From positions 1 to 35,740 of the forward strand of contig CAJUTJ010000103.1 in NCBI GenBank assembly GCA_910589655.1: a DNA stretch of 35,740 bases, in the 5' to 3' direction. Positions within the stretch are counted from its first letter, which is position 1, and the number at the start of each line of letters is the position of its first letter. Below are positions 14,631 to 23,360 of the stretch, one piece after another. The DNA comes from an uncultured Acetatifactor sp. Its GTDB lineage: Bacteria; Bacillota; Clostridia; Lachnospirales; Lachnospiraceae. Under the pieces are notes generated by a model. It searched no databases and was not told the origin of the DNA. It worked only from the letters and a program-made list of their open reading frames with translations. Both the position numbers and the translations under genes were made by a program.

Positions 14631-16463
14631 ATGAGACAGAAAAGAGAAGACGTAAGAAATGTTGCAATCATCGCTCATGTGGATCACGGTAAGACAACTC
14701 TGGTAGACGAGCTTTTAAAACAGAGCGGTGTTTTCCGCGAGGGTCAGGAAGTGGCTGAACGCGTTATGGACTCCAACGACATTGAGCGTGAGCGTGGTAT
14801 TACTATCCTGTCAAAAAATACGGCTGTAATGTATAAAAACACTAAGATTAATATTATTGACACTCCCGGCCATGCCGACTTCGGCGGCGAAGTGGAACGG
14901 GTACTGAAAATGGTAAACGGTGTAATTTTGGTGGTGGATGCCTTTGAAGGCGCCATGCCGCAGACGAAATTCGTGCTGCGCAAGGCATTGGAGCTAAAGC
15001 TCCCCGTCATTGTATGTATCAATAAGATTGACCGGCCCGAGGCGAGACCGGATGAAGTTGTGGACGAGGTTCTTGAACTGTTTTTGGAACTGGACGCAGA
15101 CGATGCACAGCTGGACTGTCCCTTCGTCTATGCTTCCGCAAAAACGGGTGTAGCCTCTCTGGATACCTCCGAAAACGGCACGAACATGGAACCCCTTTTT
15201 GAAACCATTGTAAATTATATACCTGCTCCCGAAGGAGATCCCGACGCCGGAACCCAAGTTCTGATCAGCACCATCGACTATAACGAATACGTGGGCCGCA
15301 TCGGTGTGGGCAAAGTGGACAACGGCATCATTAAGGTAAATCAAGAGGTTATTATCTGCAACCACCATGAACCTGACAAGCAGATTAAGGTAAAAGTAAG
15401 CAAGCTCTACGAATTTGACGGATTAAACAAAGCAGAGGTAAAGGAGGCCGGAATCGGTTCCATCGTCGCTATCTCCGGTATCAGCGATATCCGTATCGGA
15501 GACACCCTTTGCTCCGTGGATCATGTGATTCCCATTCCCTTCCAAAAGATCAGCGAGCCTACCATTGCCATGCAGTTCATGGTCAATGATTCCCCGCTGG
15601 CAGGGCAGGAAGGAAAATATGTCACCAGCCGCCATATCCGTGACCGGCTCTTTAAAGAGCTGAACACAGATGTCTCTCTCCGAGTGGAGGAGACAGACAC
15701 CACCGAGTGCTTTAAGGTTTCCGGCCGCGGGGAACTGCATCTCTCCGTCTTAATCGAAAATATGCGCCGCGAAGGCTATGAATTCGCGGTCAGCAAAGCC
15801 GAGGTCCTCTACCACACGGACGAAAACGGCAAACGGACAGAGCCTATGGAATTGGCTTACATTGATGTTCCCAATGAATTTTCCGGCGCCGTCATCGAGA
15901 AGCTGGGGCAGAGAAAAGGAGAGCTCCGCAATATGGGAACCATTTCCGGCGGAACTTACACTCGTCTGGAATTTTCCATTCCCGCCAGAGGTCTCATCGG
16001 CTACCGCGGGGAATTTCTGACCGACACAAAGGGAAACGGCATTATGAACACTGTCTTTGACGGTTACGCTCCTTACAAGGGAGACATCCAATACCGGAAG
16101 CAAGGCTCCCTGATCGCGTTCGAGGCGGGGGAAGCCATCACATACGGCCTGTACAATGCTCAGGAGCGCGGCACTCTCTTCATCGGAGCCGGAGCCAAAG
16201 TGTATGCCGGCATGGTCATCGGACAAACCGGACGAAGCGAGGATATCGAAGTGAATGTCTGCAAGAAAAAGCAGCTGACCAATACGCGTTCTTCCAGCGC
16301 GGACGAAGCACTGCGCCTGACTCCCCCCAGAGTACTTTCTCTGGAACAGGCATTGGACTTTATTGATACCGATGAATTGTTGGAAGTGACGCCGGGCAGT
16401 CTTCGAATCCGTAAGAAAATTCTGGATCCCACTTTGAGAAAACGGGCAGCCATGAAGAAATGA
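14631..16463 (+). CDS. typA: Ribosome-associated GTPase TypA/BipA
   Basis: 610 residues, typical length. It is a translational GTPase of the EF-G/LepA superfamily that acts on the ribosome in stress and cold adaptation and 50S assembly. GTPase motifs: AHVDHGKTTL (residues ~14-23), RERGITI, DTPGHADFGGEVERVL and NKID. The C-terminal half has the TypA-specific GRGELHLSVLIENMRREGYE and the RGLIGYRGEFLTDTKG loop. An AGGAAAGG stands about ten bases before the ATG. It is monocistronic with a strong terminator. Confidence 0.97.
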   Translation: MRQKREDVRNVAIIAHVDHGKTTLVDELLKQSGVFREGQEVAERVMDSNDIERERGITILSKNTAVMYKNTKINIIDTPGHADFGGEVERVLKMVNGVILVVDAFEGAMPQTKFVLRKALELKLPVIVCINKIDRPEARPDEVVDEVLELFLELDADDAQLDCPFVYASAKTGVASLDTSENGTNMEPLFETIVNYIPAPEGDPDAGTQVLISTIDYNEYVGRIGVGKVDNGIIKVNQEVIICNHHEPDKQIKVKVSKLYEFDGLNKAEVKEAGIGSIVAISGISDIRIGDTLCSVDHVIPIPFQKISEPTIAMQFMVNDSPLAGQEGKYVTSRHIRDRLFKELNTDVSLRVEETDTTECFKVSGRGELHLSVLIENMRREGYEFAVSKAEVLYHTDENGKRTEPMELAYIDVPNEFSGAVIEKLGQRKGELRNMGTISGGTYTRLEFSIPARGLIGYRGEFLTDTKGNGIMNTVFDGYAPYKGDIQYRKQGSLIAFEAGEAITYGLYNAQERGTLFIGAGAKVYAGMVIGQTGRSEDIEVNVCKKKQLTNTRSSSADEALRLTPPRVLSLEQALDFIDTDELLEVTPGSLRIRKKILDPTLRKRAAMKK

Positions 16464-16477
16464 GTTTCCCATAGAAA

Positions 16478-16521
16478 AAGAAGGGCTTTTGCAAGCGAGC
16501 TTGCAACGCTCTTCTTTTTTT
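16478..16521 (+). terminator. Rho-independent terminator of typA
   Basis: Arms AAGAAGGGC...TTGCAAGC and GCTTGCAA...GCTCTTCTT form a long stem with an internal loop, followed by seven Ts. The reverse strand also has an A-run, so it may serve the convergent spoIVB gene as well. Confidence 0.9.
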
Positions 16522-16536
16522 ATAGGACTGTCCGGC

Positions 16537-17883
16537 TCAACGCTCCAGCATGTTTTCAATAAATATCCCATATCCTTTGGTGCTGTCTTGTACTAAGACA
16601 TGGGTGACGGCGCCTACGAACTTTCCGTTCTGGATGATAGGGCTGCCGCTCATTCCCTGTACAATTCCTCCTGTGAGTTCCAAAAGCTTGGGATCTGTCA
16701 CTTTCAGCTCTATTCCCCTGTTTACGTTATCGTGGTCCAGATGCAGCGCGGTGATTTCCACATCATAGTATTTGGGGCTGCCGTCCACCGTGCAGAGTAT
16801 CTGCGCCCTTCCCAATTTTATCTCCTGTTTCAGGCCAATGGGAAGAGCTTCTCTGGTGCCCATGGCCAAAGCTTTTGGGTTGCAGATACCGAAGATTCCT
16901 CTGCTGCTGTTGCTGGTGATATCTCCCAGAATGCGGTCATCGGAATAAACAATCATTCCCGTCATCTCACCCGGCGTGCCTGTAGTTCCTTTCTTAATGT
17001 CCACTATATCCGTCTCATACAGAGTGCCGTCTTCCATCTGCATTAACGTACTGGTATCCACATCCGTAATACCATGCCCCAATGCCCCGAAATTTCCCTG
17101 ACTGTCAATATATGTCATTGTGCCCACTCCCTGAGCATTGTCCCTGATCCATGCGCCGATCTTGTAATCACCGGTGGCGTCTCTTTCCGGTTTTACGGCA
17201 AGCTCCAGAAAATCTCCGTCCCGTTCCAGCGTCAACACTACTTCCTTGCCGCCGCTTTGCTCTATCCGCTCGATGAAATCATCCTTTTCCGTTACCACTT
17301 CACCGTTGACCTTACGGATATAATCGCCCGATTTCAGGATATATCTGCTGGGGGAATATTCCGTTCCGTCCTCCCCCTTGAACTCTCCCGTCCCCACCAC
17401 CAGTATGCCGTCGGTTTTCACATAGATGCCGATGGGGCTTCCCACGGGAATCAGCTCCTGCGCCTCAATGGTCTGTATTCCCACCTGTTTAAAAGGAAGA
17501 ATGCCGAACAGTTTTACCTGCATGGCATATGCCGAGTCCTCCGCCGTCTTTAACGTAACGGGACGGCTTAAATCTATATTGACGGCTCCCGCGGGAATAT
17601 TGCTTTCACCCGATTCGCTGACACTGACAATCTCCCCTCTGGCAGGCACTCCCAAATGAAAGGATTCCTCCTCTCCTGCCCGGATGTGAATAACGGAGGG
17701 AATGCTGCTGTCCACATAGTAGTACAACATCCCCATCAGTGCCGTACAGCTGACTACAAGAGTTGTCCACAATGTACATCGGTATATTTTATGTCGTAAC
17801 GCTCTTCTCTTCCAATTTTTAAGTAAAACTACCATATCCGCCCCGGCACGCCCCTTGATGATATCTCCCTCATCCATTTTCAT
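16537..17883 (-). CDS. spoIVB: SpoIVB serine peptidase (family S55)
   Basis: 448 residues. SpoIVB is made in the forespore, secreted to the intermembrane space, and cleaves SpoIVFA to switch on sigma-K processing. Visible parts: a basic cytoplasmic head; a transmembrane anchor (~37-57); a PDZ domain (~145-235, with DYIRKVNGEVV); and the S55 peptidase domain. The triad can be read as His270 in GALGHGI, Asp397 in KVTDPKL and Ser412 in GMSGSPI. The 15-residue Asp-Ser spacing equals that of the B. subtilis enzyme (Asp363, Ser378). This is the best evidence that the organism sporulates. Unusually, no spo0A follows; the gene stands alone, convergent with typA. Confidence 0.95.
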   Translation of the reverse strand: MKMDEGDIIKGRAGADMVVLLKNWKRRALRHKIYRCTLWTTLVVSCTALMGMLYYYVDSSIPSVIHIRAGEEESFHLGVPARGEIVSVSESGESNIPAGAVNIDLSRPVTLKTAEDSAYAMQVKLFGILPFKQVGIQTIEAQELIPVGSPIGIYVKTDGILVVGTGEFKGEDGTEYSPSRYILKSGDYIRKVNGEVVTEKDDFIERIEQSGGKEVVLTLERDGDFLELAVKPERDATGDYKIGAWIRDNAQGVGTMTYIDSQGNFGALGHGITDVDTSTLMQMEDGTLYETDIVDIKKGTTGTPGEMTGMIVYSDDRILGDITSNSSRGIFGICNPKALAMGTREALPIGLKQEIKLGRAQILCTVDGSPKYYDVEITALHLDHDNVNRGIELKVTDPKLLELTGGIVQGMSGSPIIQNGKFVGAVTHVLVQDSTKGYGIFIENMLER

Positions 17884-17967
17884 TTCATTCGACCTTCGCT
17901 TTCCAATTACCGTTCACACCGTTCGTAAAACGCACTCAAATATATTTTCAAAAGTAGTATGTGTTTT

Positions 17968-17998
17968 TTTACAATTTTCATGCTCTCTGTGGTATAAT
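17968..17998 (+). promoter_or_regulatory. Possible promoter of the GH43-like gene
   Basis: A perfect TATAAT (17993-17998), but the nearest -35-like TTTACA (17968-17973) is at a 19-bp spacing, so it may need an activator. The leader would be about 130 bases. Confidence 0.4.
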
Positions 17999-18028
17999 TT
18001 TATTTGGTAAAAATACTGCAAAATTTAA

Positions 18029-18121
18029 ATGAACGGCATTCCAATCTCAAAGCTTCCGGCAGACGAAAATATCTACAAATCTTTTGCCGGAACCAAAATC
18101 GGCCGGTACATTGGCAGCTAA
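18029..18121 (+). CDS. Short ORF (30 codons) ahead of the GH43-like gene
   Basis: A 30-residue frame (MNGIPISKLPADENIYKS...) ending 15 bp before the next start codon. No ribosome-binding site is seen before its ATG, and a stop codon immediately precedes it. It may be a leader peptide, a gene remnant or chance. Confidence 0.2.
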   Translation: MNGIPISKLPADENIYKSFAGTKIGRYIGS

Positions 18122-18136
18122 GTCAGGAGGCAGCAA

Positions 18137-19087
18137 ATGAGCGCATATTTATTTGTACATTTTAAAGAAAAAAGAACTCCCGACGGGGAGCAGGTCTATT
18201 TCGGCATCAGCAGGGACGGATTCCACTGGGATTCCGTAAATGACGGCAATCCGGTACTTTGGAGTTATGAAGGGGATAAAGGAGTGCGGGATTTCACGAT
18301 TACACGCACCAAAGACGGGAAATTTGTTATCCTTGCCACCGATTTAAGCCTTGCCTACGGTATGCCCTATCAGTACCAAAACTCATGGGAAAACGTATCC
18401 CAAAAGGGCAGTAAATGTTTGGTTATGTGGCAGTCCGAGGATCTCATCCACTGGAGCAGCCAGCGGATGCTTCGGCTGGGAGACGATAACTTCGGCTGTC
18501 TTTGGGCGCCGGACATTATCTACGATAAAGAATCCGGAGATTATATCGTTCACTGGTCCTCCTCCCACGCAGAAAATAATTTCGGGCCCAAAGGTATCTA
18601 TTACAGCCGCACCAAAGACTTTGAAACCTTTTCGGAGCCGAAACTTCTGTACCGAAAAGAAGACGGCGGTCCCGTGATTGATTCCGCCATGTATGAGGAA
18701 GACGGTGTTTATTATTGCTTTTTAAAAAGCGAGGGAGATCCCTCCCATGTAATCTTAGTACGATCCGACCATGCTACAGGACCTTTTACCAGAGTGGAAA
18801 GCTTTGACAAATGTATGGAAGGACTGGAACAGGGAAAATACGAGGCACCTACCGCTTTTGTCACCGGAAACGGCAAATGGTGCCTGATGCTTGATTTCTA
18901 CGGGTGCGGCGCAGAAGGACAGGGATATGTGCCTTTTCTGGCAGACAGCTTAAAAAGCGGTGTCTTCGTGCGTTCCGACGATTCCTTTTCCTTCCCCTAT
19001 GGATTTAAGCACGGGACCGTACTCTCTATCACCGATGGGGAATATGAACGTTTAAAAACTTTCCGCAAGTCTCCCGACCAGCATTAA
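18137..19087 (+). CDS. Cytosolic glycoside hydrolase, GH43-like five-bladed propeller
   Basis: 316 residues, AGGAGG upstream. Features of the GH43 clan of arabinofuranosidases/xylosidases: Asp52 in VRDFTITR as candidate base, FGCLWAPDIIYD (~119-130), Asp182 in VIDSAMYEEDG as candidate pKa modulator, and Glu236 in KYEAPTAF as candidate acid. There is no signal peptide, so it would act on imported oligosaccharides. No sugar transporter or regulator adjoins it, so the substrate cannot be inferred. Related propellers include GH117 and other beta-propeller hydrolases; the GH43-like label is the best fit. Confidence 0.8.
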   Translation: MSAYLFVHFKEKRTPDGEQVYFGISRDGFHWDSVNDGNPVLWSYEGDKGVRDFTITRTKDGKFVILATDLSLAYGMPYQYQNSWENVSQKGSKCLVMWQSEDLIHWSSQRMLRLGDDNFGCLWAPDIIYDKESGDYIVHWSSSHAENNFGPKGIYYSRTKDFETFSEPKLLYRKEDGGPVIDSAMYEEDGVYYCFLKSEGDPSHVILVRSDHATGPFTRVESFDKCMEGLEQGKYEAPTAFVTGNGKWCLMLDFYGCGAEGQGYVPFLADSLKSGVFVRSDDSFSFPYGFKHGTVLSITDGEYERLKTFRKSPDQH

Positions 19088-19267
19088 TATCACTTTGTGC
19101 CCCTCCGAAAGAAATCCCTGCCGGACGGTTGCGTCAGCACAGGGCGAAATAATCGCTGTGCTGCATCTGTTTACGAAATACGTTTTCGGAAACATCAAAT
19201 GCCGGCTGGCTGTACTGTGTCCCAGACGCATCTTTGATACGGATGCAAGCGGCACACAAACAAAGAA

Positions 19268-19310
19268 AGGCTGAACATCAAGCACCGGATGGGTGCGAGA
19301 TATTCAGCCT
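19268..19310 (+). terminator. Two-step hairpin after the GH43-like gene
   Basis: Outer arms AGGCTGAA/TTCAGCCT, inner arms GCACC/GGTGC. It lies 180 bp past the gene, with no U-run. The rest of 19088-19358 shows no gene I can support. Confidence 0.4.
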
Positions 19311-19358
19311 ATTATGTCGTCCGGGGGTTCAAAGGGACTTGCCTCTTGGCACGCGATT

Positions 19359-19565
19359 TTAACGCTTCTCCTTGTCTACCCGATAAACCGAAATTGGTAA
19401 ATCATTCCAGCGTATCTCTACGGCTCCTTTTTCTACCGCTGCCCATAGAATCAGCTCTATATATAAAGTTTCCATATCACAATAATCTTCATCTTTGGCA
19501 ATCCACCAAATATATTCCGTATTATCACAGATTATTGTCCTTCTATACTTTTGGGAAATGGCCAT
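19359..19565 (-). CDS. Small conserved-looking hypothetical protein, 68 aa
   Basis: Begins MAISQKYRRTIICDNTEYIW and has an AAGAGGCGG ahead of the ATG. A compact mixed alpha/beta composition, a WW pair (residues ~20-21) and no low complexity suggest a real small cytosolic protein. It resembles in style short Clostridial proteins with a 'YxWWIxxDEDY' core, but I cannot name a family. It lies downstream of the 193-aa hypothetical gene on the same strand. Confidence 0.5.
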   Translation of the reverse strand: MAISQKYRRTIICDNTEYIWWIAKDEDYCDMETLYIELILWAAVEKGAVEIRWNDLPISVYRVDKEKR

Positions 19566-19619
19566 TGAACGCCGCCTCTTTCAGGTTCATTAGACAAAAT
19601 AATTCCATATACTCCCTTA

Positions 19620-20201
19620 CTATGACGAAAAAACGGTATGCTGTCTTCTGTATGAGTCGTTATCCTTCTGGCTTAATTCGCTTTCTACCTGCGCCAGCTT
19701 TTTCTCCAGCTCCCTTACTTTCTCTTCATCTCCGGAAGCCATCCTAATCTGCTGCATCAGCTGCTGTTTTTTCTCTTTCAGCTTCCTGATTTCCCGATCT
19801 ACCCGATCCGTATTTCCGACACATTTCTCCTCAGACTTTTTGGCTCCGTCCGCTTTTGCATTAGACGGCTCGACATCCCCGCCTTTGTCCGACGCGTCCG
19901 CTTTTTCATTGGCCTGTCTCCCGTTTGCGCTGCCGGATTTATTGGGATCGTCAAAAAAGACCTTCTTCCTACCGTTTTCGTCCTGCCCAATCCGGTACAA
20001 ACCACTGGGTTTCCCTCCCAGCTTTTGACTGCTGACATATGCATCCTGAGGCTCGGGCGCCCCGCCCAATCCCTTTACGTCGTTCCGCCCCTCCTCTGCC
20101 GTTTTCGCTTTTCCGGCACTATCGGAAAGCTGTTTTTCCTTCAGCCGTTCCGTGTAATCGGTCTGGGTACGGATATTCATTCCGTTGATTTCCATTGACA
20201 T
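19620..20201 (-). CDS. Hypothetical protein, 193 aa, disordered middle and C-terminal coiled coil
   Basis: The start at 20201 is fixed by AAGGAGG seven bases upstream (MSMEINGMNIRTQTDYTERL). Residues ~85-135 are Ala/Lys/Asp/Gly-rich and probably unfolded. Residues ~140-180 (VDREIRKLKEKKQQLMQQIR, then KVRELEKKLAQVESEL) form a clear two-heptad-block coiled coil. There is no signal peptide or membrane helix. Family not recognised. The N-terminal 'MEINGMNI' style recalls small Lachnospiraceae proteins of unknown function. Confidence 0.65.
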   Translation of the reverse strand: MSMEINGMNIRTQTDYTERLKEKQLSDSAGKAKTAEEGRNDVKGLGGAPEPQDAYVSSQKLGGKPSGLYRIGQDENGRKKVFFDDPNKSGSANGRQANEKADASDKGGDVEPSNAKADGAKKSEEKCVGNTDRVDREIRKLKEKKQQLMQQIRMASGDEEKVRELEKKLAQVESELSQKDNDSYRRQHTVFSS

Positions 20202-20223
20202 AGCCTGCCTCCTTAAATGTATT

Positions 20224-20261
20224 TTGTAAGGCAGTGCCGTCTCCATAGTCCTGCCTTACAA
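20224..20261 (-). promoter_or_regulatory. Perfect 11-bp hairpin in the leader of the 193-aa gene
   Basis: Arms TTGTAAGGCAG/CTGCCTTACAA around a 16-base loop, ending 22 bp before the start codon and directly ahead of the ribosome-binding site. No U-run follows. It could be an mRNA stabiliser or the end of the preceding yfhO transcript. Confidence 0.45.
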
Positions 20262-20467
20262 TACTTCTTTCGGCTGTCGGAAGCGGAGGATAAATCCATT
20301 CGCCGCAAGATGCTTTCTGACGGTTGTGAAATGATCGACAGCACGTTACGAGTCCGCCGGAAAGCCTGCCGAACCGTGTTTCAAAACGGTGATATATCCC
20401 GGCTTTGCCTCTTGGGCGGGAATCCGCAATTACATCTCGGAATTCCTTTTCGGGATTGTTTAAGAGG

Positions 20468-22984
20468 CTATGAAACCGAAGCCTTCTTCCGGCGCTTATA
20501 CCGGAGCGTCATAATCAGCGCAAACAACAGGACACTGACCACCGACACGGCAATTCCCGCACCGCTTCCCTGAGGCACATAGTACATATCTATGGTATAT
20601 CTCCCCGGCTCCAAGTCAAACGCCGTCAGACAGCCCCCGAAGAGAGATGCCTCCGCCTTCTCACCGTTTATCCGAATTCTCCAGCCTGCTTCCAGAGGAA
20701 CCGACAGGATCAGCCTGCCCGCCTCACTCATAAGAATCTCCCCGCGGATACAGTCGCTTGTCACTTCCACCTGCTCCAAATGCTGCTCCGACAGAATCCC
20801 CAGAGCTTCTTCCAGCACCCCTTCATCCATCCGGTATACTTTAATATTTACCGCAGGTGATTCGTCCTTTTCGTCCCCGTTGGTAAGAGTTACCTTCCGA
20901 TCCCGATCCAGATAACCCAGATACAGAATGGATCCCATTTTCAAATCATTGTAATCTGCCGTATCCAAGGCCACGCCCACAGCCGCTACCTTTGCCGTGC
21001 CGGAAGCCATCACTTGGGCATAGTAAATACCCGCCTCTTCCGCGGTAAAGGTTACGTCCCCGTCGGAATTGCTGCTTTGCACCTGCTCAAACAGTTTCCC
21101 CTCAACCCCCAGCTTCCGCACCATCTGGTTCTGCAAGGCAATCCCGTTATTTGCATAGCCTTCGGGCAAGTCATAACCGGCAGGCGCCACATAACCAAAG
21201 GGCAGCGTCCGAAGGGCTTTATACAGATAGATATCCCCGCTCTGCCCCGCCGACTCGTAAAGGCTGTTTTCGTACCGATCCGAATCTCCGAACATATAGC
21301 TTACATTGAGCATGGCCGATGTAAAAGCCGTTGCGCCGTCAAAATCATAGAAAACCTTACTATGGCGCATCCCCAGCCTTTTATACAGATCCATGACCTG
21401 AGAATTCATGGTGGATGAAAAAACGCTGGCCGTGGGGTATCCCGTCAGCGTACCGTCGTTCTTTGTCCTGCGGGCAAACTTTTCCATACGCCAGAAACCG
21501 GAATCCTGCTCTTTGGCCCATTGGTACAAACTCTTATAATCTTCCTCCCGCCCGAGATAATCGGAACGGCTGACGGTTCCCAGACTGGTATTATATGTGT
21601 TAATACTGTTCTCCACCGTCACGGCCACAATCGCCGCGGCCAGCAGGCACAGCATCACCTTCCTGCCGCTTCTTGTCCGGTATAAATATAAAAGCACCGC
21701 ATACACGCTGATGAATATCAAAGTCAAAAGCTTTACACCCAGCCCGAAATCCTCATGATCCACAAACTTTTGGCAAAACAAAATAAATGCGGCCGCCGTC
21801 ATATAACCATAGAGAATCTGCTGCTCTTCCGTCTCTTTGAGATGATGGAACACATCATAGCAGGCCGTCAGTACCAAAAAGATATACAGAAAGGACTGTC
21901 TTGCCGGAAGGGAATCGGGATAATTCATTCCATGCCAAATAAAGTCAAGAATATTCGTCCCGAAACTAAGCAGCAAAAACCCCATCAAAGCCAGCCGACA
22001 AAACCGCTCTCTGATGGAAATATTCCGGTTTAACGCATATATGGGCAGCAGCATCAATGCTGCGCTGCCGCTGTAGATATTGGGCCAATGATCCAAGCCC
22101 CTCTCCGAGCTGACACACACGCAATGTCTGGCCAGCATATCCAACACGGAAAAATAGCTCTCCACTTTCTTCGGGAAATCCATATCCCCGAAATCCGTTT
22201 GTAAAATAGCACAGACCTCCGGAATCAACAGCACCGCCGCCATGCCTCCTCCCAGTAAGGAGAACAGCACAAAATACCCGATGCTTCGCCCCATATGTCT
22301 GAACCTCTCCGTGATTAACAGCAGAGCAAAATACAGAACCAGAAAAATGCAGATCATAATCGAAATATAGTAATTGGTAAAAACGGACAGCCCCAGCATC
22401 ACACAGTAAAGCCCGCACCTGCCGTCTCTGACCAGACGCTCCAGCCCCAGTATAAGCAGCGGCAGAATTACCACACAATCAATCCACATAATATTATAAT
22501 TATACGCCGCCATAAATCCCGACAAGGCATAGAAGCTGGAAAACAAAAAAACAGCGGAACTCTCCGTGCGGAAATGTTTTTGCAGATAATAGCAGAAACT
22601 CATACCCGCAAGCCCGATTTTTACCACCGTCAAATAACTGATAAATTCCATCAGATATTTTTCCGGCACAAGCAGCGCAAGCACATGAGCAGGACTTGCC
22701 AGATAATAGACAAAAAGAGCCAGAAAGTTAGAGCCAATGCCCACATTATAGGAAAAGCTTAAGGACTCCCCCGCCCGGACTTTGCGCAGCAGCTCACTGA
22801 AAAACGGCATATATTGGTGATACAGGTCACCGGACAAAAAGCTTCTGTCCCCAAAAGGATATATTCCCTTAATGCCAAACAATGTCAGCATAATGATAAA
22901 AGGGAGCAGAAACGCTATTACCAATATCTGCCTCTCCGTATATTCTCCATTGCCGTTTTTAGTTTTTAAATTTATCTTAACCAT
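20468..22984 (-). CDS. yfhO: YfhO-family polytopic membrane protein (GT-C type)
   Basis: 838 residues with AAAGGA before the ATG. The N-terminal half holds about twelve transmembrane helices. The extracytoplasmic first loop has the YfhO signature FGDRSFLSGDLYHQYMPFFS (residues ~45-64), where acidic residues occupy the expected GT-C catalytic site. A large outer domain (~480-800) follows, then a last helix and a basic tail. In Bacillus, YfhO decorates lipoteichoic acid with a sugar taken from a lipid carrier; a similar wall-polymer role is likely here but unproven. It is monocistronic and divergent from the amidotransferase gene. Confidence 0.9.
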   Translation of the reverse strand: MVKINLKTKNGNGEYTERQILVIAFLLPFIIMLTLFGIKGIYPFGDRSFLSGDLYHQYMPFFSELLRKVRAGESLSFSYNVGIGSNFLALFVYYLASPAHVLALLVPEKYLMEFISYLTVVKIGLAGMSFCYYLQKHFRTESSAVFLFSSFYALSGFMAAYNYNIMWIDCVVILPLLILGLERLVRDGRCGLYCVMLGLSVFTNYYISIMICIFLVLYFALLLITERFRHMGRSIGYFVLFSLLGGGMAAVLLIPEVCAILQTDFGDMDFPKKVESYFSVLDMLARHCVCVSSERGLDHWPNIYSGSAALMLLPIYALNRNISIRERFCRLALMGFLLLSFGTNILDFIWHGMNYPDSLPARQSFLYIFLVLTACYDVFHHLKETEEQQILYGYMTAAAFILFCQKFVDHEDFGLGVKLLTLIFISVYAVLLYLYRTRSGRKVMLCLLAAAIVAVTVENSINTYNTSLGTVSRSDYLGREEDYKSLYQWAKEQDSGFWRMEKFARRTKNDGTLTGYPTASVFSSTMNSQVMDLYKRLGMRHSKVFYDFDGATAFTSAMLNVSYMFGDSDRYENSLYESAGQSGDIYLYKALRTLPFGYVAPAGYDLPEGYANNGIALQNQMVRKLGVEGKLFEQVQSSNSDGDVTFTAEEAGIYYAQVMASGTAKVAAVGVALDTADYNDLKMGSILYLGYLDRDRKVTLTNGDEKDESPAVNIKVYRMDEGVLEEALGILSEQHLEQVEVTSDCIRGEILMSEAGRLILSVPLEAGWRIRINGEKAEASLFGGCLTAFDLEPGRYTIDMYYVPQGSGAGIAVSVVSVLLFALIMTLRYKRRKKASVS

Positions 22985-23127
22985 GGTTCCATTCCTTTGT
23001 TATCTCTTTACTAAATCCGCACTTTCCGCAGACCTGTACTTATTTATTTTACCAGATTTATCCTGACATAGAAAGCCCTTATTAAACATTTCCTCATAAC
23101 AATAACATTCAAGATGGCGAGATGTTT

Positions 23128-23240
23128 TCACAGAAATTTCGCGCAAGGCTGTCCAAGCGATTGTTCTAATCGTTTTGGTTTGATCACGCAAAAGCGCGTG
23201 AAACCCCTCGCGGTGGCGCGGGTGTGAAAAGCAGCATAAG
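23128..23240 (+). repeat. Dispersed palindromic repeat, copy B
   Basis: It has CACAGAAA, TTTCGCGCA, CCAAGCGATTGTTCTAATCG and GTTTGATCACGCA in the same order as copy A. It lacks the first hairpin (13 bp deleted), and its second stem has decayed on the right arm (ATCGTTTTGG). The third hairpin TCACGC/GCGCGTGA is intact. Confidence 0.7.
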
Positions 23241-23273
23241 AAATTCGCCTAGCTCATTCCGCACGGGAAAAAG

Positions 23274-23302
23274 TTGCGGGAGTTATTCTGCTGTAGTATA
23301 AT
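23274..23302 (+). promoter_or_regulatory. Promoter of the amidotransferase gene
   Basis: TTGCGG (23274-23279), 17-bp spacer, TATAAT (23297-23302), 58 bp before the start codon. Confidence 0.7.
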
Positions 23303-23360
23303 CGTTGCGGCAGCATATATTTACAAGAAGGCTGTTATCGAGAAAAGGAATGGGAGCATT

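Larger units (their letters stand above)
22985..23360. other. Divergent intergenic region, 376 bp
   Basis: Lies between the divergent yfhO and amidotransferase genes. It contains palindromic repeat copy B and the amidotransferase promoter. No gene seen. Confidence 0.6.

Noticed and set aside
19052..19285. 77-codon minus-strand frame after the GH43-like gene
   Set aside because: It overlaps the gene's end, has no ribosome-binding site and reads like non-coding sequence.
19316..19345. T-arm-like GGGGGTTCAAAGGGAC suggesting a tRNA
   Set aside because: No matching acceptor or anticodon arms and the T-stem does not pair.
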